From Apricaphanius iberus (Eukaryota; Chordata; Actinopteri; Cyprinodontiformes; Aphaniidae): a DNA stretch of 64,000 nt. Location of the stretch: NCBI GenBank assembly GCA_028564705.1, contig JAPXFQ010000802.1, positions 372,001 to 436,000 of the forward strand, read 5' to 3'. The notes beneath the pieces are model-generated. The model had not been told where the DNA came from and did no database searches. It saw nothing but the letters and a program-made list of their open reading frames with translations. Numbering within the stretch: position 1 is the first letter of the stretch; each line of letters begins with the position of its first letter. Position numbers and translations under genes: made by a program. This document shows positions 53,241 through 64,000 of this stretch, piece by piece.

Positions 53241-55964
53241 GGTACATTCAGACCGCCCTGTGTGGCCAGGCAGCAAAACACTCAACAGATGAAACTTTAA
53301 AATTAAAACCCAGCTGCTTGCACACTTTAGTGTGCGTTGGTGCCTCGGCACATCACGTCAGTTTGTCAGCAGGCGAGCAGTGATTTCTCGGTTGTTTCTC
53401 TGTTATTTCTGCACTTTCCCTCCATCTGCTCCGCTCCTCCTAGTAATGTGTATTTAGTACCATAGTCGCCCTAACCCGGGATTGGTTAGCCAATCCCGCC
53501 CTAGCCCGGGATTGGTTAGCGTGAACTAACATAACTGCCTGTTCTTAGCCACACAGTCCCCGGCCAGTACTGGCAGGCAAGATCCTTGCTTCAACCACCT
53601 TCTTTGCTGGCAGAGGAGGGCCCGAGTTTCTGGGAGAAACTCGCTTCAAGGAACTCAAAGACAATCAGGTGAATCCTAAATATTTATAAACAAAGACGTT
53701 GTTTATCCCCAGAGGCCGACGAAACCCTTCTGAGTTTGAGGCTGCTGACCGCTGAGAAGCAGAGCCACACGTGGTGGAGGACCTAACCTAGCCTGAAGTG
53801 CATGCCTGAACTGGACGGAAGCCGTATCTCTTCGTGCCAGAGGCCACATCGAGCTGTAGACACGGAGCTGATAAGAGTGGCCGGGTTGGAGAATCCCAGA
53901 GGTACCGTTCGTGAGTGTCTGGGCCCAGCCGTCAGACAGCTGAACCCAGAACGGAGGGAAGCAGCTTCCCGATAGGAAGCTCCAGGAGCTACGAGCCTGC
54001 TAGCTAGCTTAGCAACCCTTTGTTAGCCTACTAGGCTAATGTCGCCTCATTCCCCTTCCCTCATCGACGTGCAGTAACTCGGAGAACTCTGATTGTTCTT
54101 TAAGGTCTGTTTGGGTAAAGGCAAATTAGTTAGGATAACTCATTTTAATGTTTTTTCCCCTTTTTGTGGTGTATTATTTCCATCTGCTATCTTTGGGTAA
54201 TAGAGGCCTCTCGACCTAAAAACTTTAATCAGTGTTTTTAAAATACTGACCAAGAGTCGTTTTAAATCCTGCAATTTGAGCTCATGAATCCAACAAAAGC
54301 TTTATTTTCTTTGTTTGATGTTTAAGAAATATGCTAGAACTGGTCCACACAGCATCTGGTAGCTGCTGTTAGCCCCGCGCTAGCGCAAGACCACGTGTTT
54401 GACCCAGATCTGCATTCAATCCATAAGCCATCAAAGGTGTTCAAATAATGATCAGTTCAGAGAAGATTAGGAACAGAAACTAATCTTATAAGCCATGTTT
54501 GGAACTCTAGTTTTAAATCAAATACTGGAATTAAATTGTTTGATTTGGTGATCCGTTCATGAACTAAGTAATCTTCCAAAGATTAAATTACTCTTATCCA
54601 GATAATTTTTAACAAACATCTTTTTATTCGAAGAATGTTTTGATTTCTCTTACAATTAGTGGAACTAATTCAGCTTTTCCTTTCAGCATCTGCAAATCAA
54701 GTATTGGGTCTGATCTGCATTCAGTTTCATAACAGAATTCATGGTTTCTATTTTATTGCATTCCCTTTTTTTATCGTGTTTCTTTTATTTTCAACAATGC
54801 ATTTCAGTTTAATCAGTAGTGTGTTACTTTATTACTAGTTTGAGTGTTTAAATGTTTTTCTTATTCCTTTTTGTGTAAATAAATTCTGGTATTTTTGGAA
54901 ATAACTGGTGTCATTCCTTGTTCAACACACACATATTGCAAGGTGTATGGTCAATAAACGATAAAGAATTAATTCCTTCAGATTATGAGACTGAAATAGA
55001 CTTTTGGCTATTAAGATAGTTCCTGATAACAGGTGGTGCCCCGAAAAAATAATTTTCCATAAATTAATTAAATTGACTGCCATAACCAGTCTTGTGACTA
55101 TTAATAGCCAAATAGTTAGGTTTGGTAATATCCTCAACAACAGTAAATACACAAGACGTATTTGTAACAACAGCAAGCTTTAAATACATTTTTTTTTAAA
55201 CGGTAGCTTCAGTCAAATGTTTTCGCTGATTGGCTGCGGCTGTCAGTTTGCTGCCCAAAAGTTAAATTTTCCCAACTTCACGCAGCATTTACGGGGAGGC
55301 CTTGATAAGCTGCAGCAGTGTGGATTTACTGGTGCCAGCTGCACTGACGTGCACAAATTGCATGCCAGCTTGACATACAAGGAGACCTAGACCTAGGCTG
55401 CATCCGAAACCACTAAATAGGTAAGAGGTCTTACGCCAAACCAGATGTGCGTCAGCGTCCACCATAAGATGCATCCGAATTGGGCTTCAAGTTAGGAAGG
55501 AGTTAGGGAAAGTAGTCTGCTAAGCTAACTATCATAGCCACTTTAGCATAGGGACCTCTGATGCTAACTAACTGGTGAATAGGAGCTATGTGCCATCCCA
55601 CAATCCCTTGGGCCACAAGACGCCATCAAGACAAGTTGCCCGGCCCACCTCACGTAAAATGACGAAAATGGCCGAAAGTAAATAAATCGAAAATCGAAGA
55701 TTTATTTTGATATGCGTCATTCATGTGCGTTTACTTTGCGTAATGACATCGGGTAGAAAGGCTGTTTGAAATGGGCACATTCGCGAACGGCTCCCTAGAC
55801 TACTAGCCATAATGTTCTCACTGTTGACCCCATGAAAGGTTAAGGCTTAGTTACTAGTGTTAGTGCTTAGAGGCTAATGTTCAGTGGTTTTGGATGCAGG
55901 GCTAAACTTTGCATATAATCTAGGTGCCCTGCTGCCTGGCAGCAAAGGGCGGTCTGAACATACC
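53241..55964. mobile_element. Second inverted-repeat element nested inside
   Basis: GGTACATTCAGACCGCCCTG at 53241 and, inverted from 55964, GGTATGTTCAGACCGCCCTT; both continue into GCCAGGCAGCA. About 40 bp of inverted similarity. No clear target duplication and no transposase. 55390-55900 contains GCTGCATCCGAA motifs and may hold a further insertion. Confidence 0.55.
53467..53520. repeat. Duplicated palindromic motif
   Basis: Two 24-bp copies of CGCCCTARCCCGGGATTGG plus TTAGC, 30 bp apart. GGATTGGTTAGCCAATCC at the junction is a perfect inverted repeat with CCAAT boxes. Confidence 0.85.
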
Positions 55965-56481
55965 ATTAATAATTTCTTCAATAATCATTCAGAAGTATCT
56001 TGCTGAATTCTCTGAGTATCGGGTTCTCAGGAGACTCCTCTCCTACGGGAGCAGATTCTGGTTCAAACGTGTGGTTGAACTACTTTTTTTGTGTGTGGTT
56101 TGATTCCTTTTTTTTGTGTGTATGGTTGAACTATTTTTTTCGTATCGTTGAACTCCTTTTTTTTGTATGGTTGAACTACAGCAGCAGCGATGTCCATAAC
56201 TTTCACACAAAGTGGTAACATTCACTATGTGAGTGGTGGGCGTGAGCAAAGATTCTGGAAGTGTTGGGTGTGGCCAAGTTGACAGCAGGTCATGTAATAT
56301 GTAATGAGCAGCAGTAAACAGCACCATCTCCAAGGGGCTGAAACAGAGGGAAATAGAGGTTGGTCCTCATCGGGGTAACAACTGTTTCCTACAAGCTTCC
56401 AGCAAACAACTGCAGAAACATGTTTTCTGGAAGTCATAGACCTATTTTAAATAGTACAAAAATTGGCACAATATGTCTCCT

Positions 56482-59430
56482 TTTAGCATATGTGTGCAGA
56501 ATTGTACTCTAAAGACGGGCACTGTGAGAAATGCTGCTGTTTTGTCGGCCATTTTTGCAAGAATGATTTAATTTGCGGAAATGACAAGTATGTAAGCCCG
56601 CTGCACTGATTACATCAAATCCGGATACAACCCTCATGATTTAGAAACTAAAATCATTACATTTGGAAAAAAGAAACATAGCATGAACGATTTAAAGAAG
56701 AAAATAAAATATCCATCGAAATCTTTATTTCCAAAATAAAATCGATTTTTAATTGAGTGGTATAAAGAATAAAATGGCACGTCTTACTATAGCCAATATT
56801 TACAAAACTAAAAAGTGTTAGGTAAAACAGGCAGATCAGTCAGTTGGTCATAGGCCAGTGTTAACTTTCCCTTTGATAGTTGCTGGAAGCTTGGATGGAA
56901 AGTTAGTGGGTTTCATTAAAATTGCTGTGAAAAGTAAACTGGAATAGGAAACGAGAAGACTGTTGAGTTCAGAGTTGAAACCTGGAGCTGGGCTTTGCTG
57001 CAGATCACAGATTGAGCTTTATCTCACCACTCCACCCAGATGTATTTCTTTTCCTTGATGTAGAGCTCTACAGCCTGCAGGTGCCAGTGGTGTGAGAAAG
57101 AGTGCTGCAGGAATAAAAGGAGGAAACAGATTACCAGAGGTGGAGGAGTGAGTAGGCTGAATGAGTTCAGGCTGAGGTTCTCTGGTAGCAGCTCAGGGAA
57201 AGAGAACTTTAAAAAAAACTCTGGGGAAGTTTCCTTGGCATACTGAACAGACTTGAGGACTTACAAATCAAACATGATAAGAAAGCACTACAGACGGCAC
57301 ACGGAGACAGAGGAAAACAGGCAGATTGGTCAGTTGGTCATAGGTCAGGCAAGAGTCAAACATGGGGAAAGCAGAGAGATGGTTTTACATGAAGATGTGA
57401 GGCTTGGAAAGGAGAACCAAGAGGATATGCCATGGTTCAGGAAAAGAATGATGACAATAACACTAAGATCAGGTTCACACCCGATTACTTTGTGTCAGGA
57501 ACCGAAATTACAGTACTGTTGCTTTTTTCTAGCTGGTGTGGTTTGCTTTCAAACTGCACTGTGCCAAGCAAACCAAAGCTGTTCAGCAACATGTATACCT
57601 CCTTGCCTGAGGTGGTGCTGCTCCAAGAAGTGCTGCTTTGGGGGACGCTTCCTGTTCCATGAAATGTTGACAAACATGTAGACAAACAAGGCAACATGAC
57701 ATCAGATTTTAACAGTTTTAAGAATGCTCTGTTCCCCTTGGTAAATGTTTCAGATAAATACATTACAGCAATTAGCTCGGTGTGAGCAGAGAATGAGGCC
57801 TTCATTCATAAAAATGAAATGCACCAGAGTTCATTTCATCCAAGCAAAGACCGAGGTTTTTAGGCAGACTTAAGTTTGCTTTTTATGTCTGCATCAGTGA
57901 TTCAAATTCATACCTCCGCAAACGATCCAGACTTTTTTGCCAGGTGTACTAGAGTTAAATTAATGCAAACTAAACAGGACTGGCGTGAAATAAGGGTTTA
58001 GCTGAAATCGAAGTCGATGGGACAGATACTTGGTCACGCCTTTTAACCTTGGGATGGAACAACTGCTGGAAGGCTGTGAATTGGCAAACAGTTGATCTGG
58101 CACTGGAAGGAAGTCTGAGGAGGGTCTATACACAGCCTGAACAGGTGAGTGAAAAAGGAGACGACTAAACCCAGCTGAGAAGCATGACATGTAATGAACC
58201 ATGACATCTACTCCCTACTAATAAGAAGATGGAGGCTGAAGACAAAGTCCTAACAGCAGAGTTTACTTTTCTCCTCAACTGTTTATATTCATTGTTAAAG
58301 TGCAACTCACCCCAAAATTACCTTTTTTTGTTGATAAACAAAAATTTTTTTATTAAAAAATATTAGTTTAGTGCCCCAAGTGGTTAAACAATTACACTCT
58401 ACTGGAATTCACTAGAATTGGAATCCTGCATTGCTAACGGCTCAGCTCGGGTTTCTGACATAGGCTTTGATAAGTGATGACAGCAGTCCGGCCGTGGTGG
58501 GGTATATAACACATGGAGTCTCGGCCACACCTCAATTGCGAGGTGCCATGAACTGCCTGCAGGACAATTGGCTCAAAAGCCTGGGTGCTCCGTTATGCAG
58601 GTGGTTACCCCTCTAGCTGACATTTGCTCATTACCTATGATAATGGGAATAACTGATACCAGTAAATGGAAAATAAAATCTGGGCTAAAAGTTCATTTTT
58701 AATGCAATAATTGTGATAGTGTGAAAAGTTTTTTTTGCACATTCCTGGATGATTTTCTTATGATGCTTGGATACTTTATTTATATATTGGATATCTCTCG
58801 GCAACACACATTTTCTGTTGCAGACAATGACGTACAGTACCAGCAGGTGCACCTTTTCAAGGCAGGGTCACACAACATTACTCGAGCTAATCTATATTTA
58901 GCATTTGATTTGGCCAAAAACAGTGTACCACTCGGAGACGTCGCTCATTGACAGGCTCGGTATCTGCTGCTGCCCTGGGCAGAGAACAAGACAACGGCTC
59001 GAAAAGATATGGGGGCGGCTCGCCTCCTTTACAGAACCTATCTCCCTGTACTCTGTTCCCTTTGGAGAAGGAAGTAGAGAAAAAAACTTTTCCCTCCGAG
59101 GCAATGGAGCTCGCGTTGTGGCTATCTCCATCTTTCTGGCCATCTGTGACTCTGCACTGGCGCTGCTGCATGTCAGTCACAGCCCAGACCACACCCAGCA
59201 ATTCATCCTCCCGCTTGTTCCCTGGTCCGCCAGGCAATGCCTCCTTTTGAGCCGTTTTTCAAAAATAAATGTGGGAAGGGTTATACTCTTGTAGGGGTGT
59301 GAGTTACTCTTTATTCATTTACTGTTCATATGTTTGATTGATCATAACAGTATGTGTTTTACTTAACCCCAATCAAAAAGACCCCTTTTAACAGTCTTCT
59401 ATTTCATTCAATTCAATTCACTTTTATATA
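56482..59430. other. Intergenic, no supported gene
   Basis: A 142-residue frame at 57253-57681 and overlapping frames of 116 (minus) and 129 (plus) residues at 58887-59294 were inspected; no family motif recognised. A 35-bp direct repeat is noted in findings. Confidence 0.4.
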
Positions 59431-59685
59431 CACTCAACAAAAATATACACGCAACACCTTTGTTTCTGCCCCCATTTTTAATGAGATGGACTTAAAGATC
59501 TAAAATGAAATTCCAGATACACAATATTACAATTTATCTGAAATATTGTTCACAAATCAGTCTAAATGTGTGATAGCAAGCATTTCTGCTTTGCTGATAT
59601 AATCCATCCCACCTCACAGGTGTGCCACATCAAGATGCTGATCTGACATCATGATTAGTGCAGAGGTGTACCTTCTGCTGTGAGG
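59431..59685. mobile_element. Tc1-like element fragment
   Basis: ACACTCAACAAAAATATACA, ATTGTTCACAAATCAGTCTA and ATAATCCATCCCACCTCACA match a common fish Tc1-like terminal region. No transposase. Confidence 0.7.
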
Positions 59686-59689
59686 AGCA

Positions 59690-61160
59690 GCTCTTTCTGA
59701 GCTCTCCTGATCTCTCCTGTTCTATCCAAATTTTGCCTTACTTTCCCCTTTATGATTTAGGTTTAGACTTTTTGGTTCTTTGCAGTTCTCTTCTTAACTT
59801 ATGTGCCAAGCCTCTGGAACTACACTATTAAACAAAACTTTTTTAGTGGATCGCTTCCAAAGGACTTCTGTAAGACTGTGGATCAACATCATGGCGTTTT
59901 ACTAAACTGAAGACTTGTGCCCGGATAACCTTTTACGGACACCTCTGAAAAAACTGTGAAAAACTGTGGATTAACAACATGGCACACTGCTCAGCCGAGA
60001 ACTTTGATAAACTACTCCAAAGACAGAATGCCCTTGAGGGAAAGCTCCAGAATATGGAAAAAAAACTTTGCCGTTTGGAGATAAACTATGACATCAATGC
60101 TGGATATAACAATGGGACAATACCGACGAAGGAGCAACAACAACAGAAATACGACAGTCTCTGCTCTCCTCTGGCAGCCGTCTACTTATCATCCCCAAAG
60201 TCAGGACACAAACTCATGATGAGGCGTCTTTCCATTATTATGGCCCTCACCTCTGGAACAGGCTGCCAGAGGACCTCAGGGTCGCAGAGAACGTTCATGT
60301 TTTTAAGAGCAGGCTTTTTAACTGAGCTTTTAACTGATTATAATTTATTAATATCTGTTTTATCACTCTGCATGTTTTATTTGATTGAATTTTAAGTTTA
60401 GTTTTTAACTGATTATTATCTATTATTTATCTGATTTACACTTTTATCTGATCATATTTTATCATTCTCTTATATTTTATAATTTGGGATTCAATTCAGT
60501 TCACTTTTATTTATATAGCACCAATTCACAACAAATGTAATCTCAAGGCACTTTACAACAAAAGTCATTTGAATACAATATACAAACATTCCAATCAGTT
60601 AAAAGTTTTTTTATGTAAGGAATCCCAGCAGATTGCTGGATGCTATCAGTTTTAACATTTATCAGTATTTTAATACTTATGCTCATTTTATACTGTTTAT
60701 TTTAATATTTTAACTTCTTATTTTAAACTTCCTTCCAGTGTTTTCTCTGTGGGAACCCTTTGCATCGGGGGGGGTCGGCTGTAGCTGCCTGGGTGCTCTC
60801 CAGGTGGTGCTTGGGTGGAAGTGGGGGTACCATCCCTCCCTCCTCTGGGTGCCCTGGGTCAGTGCCTTGGCTGCTGCAGCTGATCTGCTGCTGCCGATGC
60901 AGATGGCTCACATGATGGAGTTTCCTTGCTCATGTGTGCTCCCTTGTTGCTTTTGTTTGCTGTTGCTTTAATGTGTGTGTGTGCGTGGGAAATGGGTTGG
61001 ATTGTGGTGGGTGGGTGGTTGGGGGCTATAGTTGTGATGACGATTTTATTTTGGGTTAAGGAAGGGTGGGGTTTGTGGGGTCATTTTAACCTGTAAAGCA
61101 CTTTGAGAAACTATGTAGTTGGAAAAGCGCTTTATAAATAAAGTTTGATTGATTGATAGA
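59690..61160 (+). mobile_element. Internally deleted LINE (5' end joined to 3' end)
   Basis: ATG at 59979 opens a frame with LLQRQNALEGKLQNMEKKLC, a heptad-like coiled coil as in LINE ORF1 proteins. At about 60160 it joins directly to the RT C-terminal region (SGSRLLIIPKVRT, HYYGPHLWNRLPEDL), then the same G-rich 3' UTR and tail GCGCTTTATAAATAAAG as at 41.6-42.4 kb. Endonuclease and polymerase are missing. Confidence 0.7.
60489..60645 (-). mobile_element. L2-type LINE 3' tail, copy 3, inserted in the LINE above
   Basis: Inverted match to 28766-28912 including CTGCTGGGATTCCTT and AAGTGCCTTGAGA. It interrupts sequence that is continuous in the 41.9-kb copy (ATGCTATCAG boundary). Confidence 0.8.
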
Positions 61161-61652
61161 TATATCTATGTTTATGAGTAAAGGATTAACTACATTTTAA
61201 GTTGGCTTGAGTAGCTACAACAACTTCACCTATCTGAATTAGCAGCCTTTCTAATACATATGATAGCAAGCCTAAAATATCTTTTTTATAATGTATTAGC
61301 ACTTCCAAAAGTATACAACTAAATAAATAAGGAAACACGCTTAACTTACCATGATTCCAGGGGTTAACACCGAGGGAGAAGCCCTCTGAAGAGCTGCCGT
61401 GACTGATTTCTGCTGCTCTGAGAGACCGTGCTGGCACTGGCAGCGGCCATGTTGCCTTAGGTGTGCCTGAGTCGACTGGGGGCGTGGTTTGTAGTGGCTG
61501 CGGCTGCAGCTCATAGACGGTAGCTAGACCTTACTCAGGAGTTGGACCAAGAAGGGCCGCCCTCCTCATTTGCATAATGAGGCAGAAATGCATTCAGTAA
61601 AGTAAAAAGAGAGGATGAGGGAATGTTAAAACAACGAATGCATGTATAAGGA

Positions 61653-61654
<2 letters not shown>

Positions 61655-61688
<34 letters not shown>
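61655..61688. repeat. (TA)n microsatellite
   Basis: AT dinucleotide run left of the Tc1 derivative, separated from it by about 95 bp of A-rich sequence. Confidence 0.95.
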
Positions 61689-61691
<3 letters not shown>

Positions 61692-61782
61692 CTTTGTTTA
61701 AAAAAAATGCACGTAATAAGAAAAAAATGAAAAAATATAGTTTTTTCTTGACAAAAATGTATGTATAATGATTAGAAAAAAG

Positions 61783-61805
61783 ATATATATATATATATAT
61801 ATATA
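61783..61805. repeat. (TA)n run left of the Tc1 derivative
   Basis: Directly abuts the left terminus. Confidence 0.95.
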
Positions 61806-62736
61806 CAGTGGGGCATAAAAGTATTTAGACAGCCACCGATTGTGCAAGTTCTCCCACTTAAAATGATGACAGAGGTTAGTAATTTTCATCATAGGTACAC
61901 TTCAACTGTGAGAGACAGAATGTGGGGAAAAAAAATCAGGAATTCACATTGTAGGATTTTTAAAGAATTTATTTGTAAATTATGTTGGAAAATAAGTATT
62001 TGGTCAGTAACAAAAATTCAACTCAATACTTTGTAATATAACCTTTGTGGGCAATAACAGAGGTCAAACGATTACTATAGGTCTTTACCAGGTTTGCACA
62101 CACATTAGCTGGTATTTTGGCCCATTCCTCCATGCAGATCTTCTCGAGAGCAGTGATGTTTTGGGGCTGTCGCCGAGCAACACGGACTTTCAACTCCCTC
62201 CACAGAGGGAGATTATCAGTGGTCTTGTATGTCTTCCATTTTCTGATATTTGCTCCCACAGTTGATTTTTTTCACACCAAGCTGCTTTCCTATTGTAGAT
62301 TCACTCTTCTCAGTCAGGTGCAGGTCTACAATTCTTTTCCTGGTGTCCTTTGAAAGCTCTTTGGTCTTGGCCATAGTGGACTTTGGAGTCTGACTGTTTG
62401 AGGCTGTGGACAGGTGTCTTTTATACAGATAACGAGTTCTAGCAGGTGCCATTAATACAGGTAATGAGTGGAGGACAGAAGAGCTTCTTAAATAAGAAGT
62501 TACAGGTCTGTGAGAGCCAGGGATCTTCCTTGTTTGAAGTGACCAAATACTTATTTTCCACCATAATTTACAAATAAATTCTTTAAAAATCCTACAATGT
62601 GAATTTCTGAATTTTTTTTTCAAATTCTGTCTCTCACCGTTGTAGTGTACCTATGATGAAAATTACTGACTTCTATCATTATTTTAAGTGGGAGAACTTG
62701 CATAATCGGTGGCTGACTAAATACTTTTTTGCCCCA

Positions 62737-62739
<3 letters not shown>
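61806..62739 (-). mobile_element. Internally deleted Tc1/mariner element with long TIRs
   Basis: CAGTGGGGCATAAAAGTATT at 61806 and its inverted partner ending at 62739; inverted similarity extends about 200 bp (GAACTTGCACAATCGGTGG-type and TTCATCATAGGTACAC blocks). TA on both sides. The minus strand encodes MAKTKELSKDTRKRIVDLHL and QLGVKK (transposase start, ATG at about 62373), then jumps to [20 protein letters not shown] and [13 protein letters not shown] (C terminus). The DDE catalytic core is deleted. Confidence 0.9.

Positions 62740-62781
<42 letters not shown>
62740..62781. repeat. (TA)n run right of the Tc1 derivative
   Basis: Directly abuts the right terminus; with the left run it suggests insertion into a (TA)n array. 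Confidence 0.95.
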
Positions 62782-62782
<1 letters not shown>

Positions 62783-64000
62783 CTGCTTTTATTTTTTTAT
62801 CATGTCAATTTTGGTCCTCCATATTGTTCATCTCATGTCTGAACAATGTCCATTTATATCCACAAAAGTCATCAGAATCTTTAATGCAATGGACTATTTA
62901 ACAAAATGTTATCCCAGGGGAGCACCCCTGGTTTAACATTACGTTGATCAGGTCATATATCTTGGCTTAGGGGACTGGAATTTAGCCTCACGTCAGCCAG
63001 TTTTAAAATGAGGAAAATAATGTCTTAATTGAAGCAATAAAAAGTTGAAAAGATTCTGTAAACTAACACTTTCCTAACTCATGAACTACACTTCAGTGAC
63101 AGGAAAGCCCACGGGAGGAAAACAGCAGCAGACGCGTTGTTTGGATTTTTGGAGTACGTCTAACCAGCCAGACCGGCTACAGTCACGCTTCAGAGCCTCA
63201 GTAACTTTTCAACATGCTGCACACTCCTGGTCAGCGAGATGCATTGACTCAGCAAGAGAATGGGAGTCTTTTCTCTAAATTGGATGAAAATATTTGTACA
63301 TTAGCACCAAGTGGTTAGAGGTGTGAATATTAATCTTTAAAAATGTCAGACAACCTGCAAATGTTTTCCGTCATGATTCTAAAAAGCTGGTCAAATAAGG
63401 AAAATATTTGGTTAATGCAACCCCAGATTTACATACATAAATCCGGTTTCCAGAGATGCTGAATTGTGCCATACACACATTCAGAAACAGATTATGAATT
63501 GAATTTTGTTTTTCAGTTTTGTGTTTCTTCCTACAACTGCTTTCAGTCTAATAGACATAACACATGGTAACACTAACCCATTCCAAGTTGACTGACAGGA
63601 ATATCTGCAAATAGTAGCATTTCTGCAGCATTGATGTTGTGCAGCCATCAGGGAATTTATTTTTGTGCTTCCTCTCTAACTCTCAGTGATCAGTAAACAA
63701 AGCCAAATAGCTAAAAATGGTGTTAGGGTTTGCACATCTGCGTGTGAGTGGTAAAGAGAGTTAGACCACAAAGAATATATGATGAGAAAATCTAGTTTTC
63801 CATAAACTCATGCTGAATTGTTAAAGTATTGTTTAATTTTGCAAAATATCTGAAATGTTCTGGTATCTGTGTTTGTCGAAATATTTAAAAAAGCCCCATT
63901 AAAAATAGGCTTTAAAAATCATATAAAAGTATAATAGATTAAAATATTTCAAAGCTTTCTTGTTCTAACGATCCCGAATATTGTCTTTGTAAGAAAACTG
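62782..64000. other. Intergenic, no gene seen
   Basis: AT-rich to the window end; nothing recognised. Confidence 0.4.

Larger units (their letters stand above)
52421..56481. mobile_element. 4-kb inverted-repeat DNA element, class unassigned
   Basis: AGGAGACATATTATG at 52421 and, inverted, AGGAGACATATTGTG ending at 56481, flanked by TTAA (52417-52420) and TTTA (56482-56485). TTAA-type duplications occur in piggyBac and Kolobok elements. No transposase ORF. Most of the interior is taken by a second inverted-repeat pair. Confidence 0.55.

Noticed and set aside
57253..57681. 142-residue frame
   Set aside because: No recognised motif, no splice context, and a biased composition late in the frame; not supported as a gene.
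58887..59294. Overlapping frames of 116 (minus) and 129 (plus) residues
   Set aside because: Open on both strands in a modest GC patch without a recognisable domain; cannot be called coding.

Overview
The window is from a ray-finned fish (teleost) nuclear genome. It has large introns, canonical GT-AG splice sites, an AT-rich background with microsatellites, and a typical fish repeat mix: L2-, RTE- and Penelope-type retroelements, tRNA-derived SINEs, Tc1/mariner and hAT DNA transposons. There are no prokaryotic features. Species cannot be fixed from the sequence.

The only protein-coding gene I can support is an epithelial (type I classical) cadherin, cdh1, on the minus strand from the ATG at 30253 to the TAA at 3204. 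I resolved 18 coding exons (2688 bp, 895 residues) with consistent reading phase throughout. The protein has a signal peptide, a prodomain ending in RRKR, five EC repeats, one membrane span and the p120- and beta-catenin-binding tail. Seven exons (156, 145, 129, 245, 131, 144 and, as a 92+133 pair, 225 bp) have exactly the length I recall for the matching human CDH1 exons. Two extra introns split what are exons 3 and 12 in mammals, and the second has a non-canonical GC-AG pair. The putative promoter (30300-30480) holds a TATA-like box, a CRE-like site and two E-boxes of the Snail/Zeb type.

Layout: 1-3200 is downstream of cdh1 and repeat-derived (L2 tails, a Penelope fragment, a SINE). 3204-30253 is cdh1, whose introns carry an L2-type LINE (5.07-6.8 kb), a second LINE interrupted by a hAT element (13.98-17.1 kb), an RTE fragment (18.3-19.6 kb), several non-autonomous hATs and a 125-bp (GT)n tract. 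30.5-64 kb is intergenic and I found no gene there. It contains a hAT/Tc1 chimera (33.1-33.8 kb), a SINE (35.7 kb), LINE 3' ends (41.6-42.4 kb), degraded Tc1 copies (40.2, 46.6 and 59.4 kb), a sharply GC-rich block (49.0-50.8 kb), a 4-kb inverted-repeat element with a second inverted-repeat pair inside it (52.4-56.5 kb), an internally deleted LINE (59.7-61.2 kb) and an internally deleted Tc1 sitting in a (TA)n tract (61.8-62.7 kb).

Nothing here looks like a new multi-gene system. The best leads are the cdh1 gene structure (two extra introns, one GC-AG), the nested inverted-repeat element at 52.4-56.5 kb, and the LINE deletion derivative that keeps both ends and a small coiled-coil ORF.
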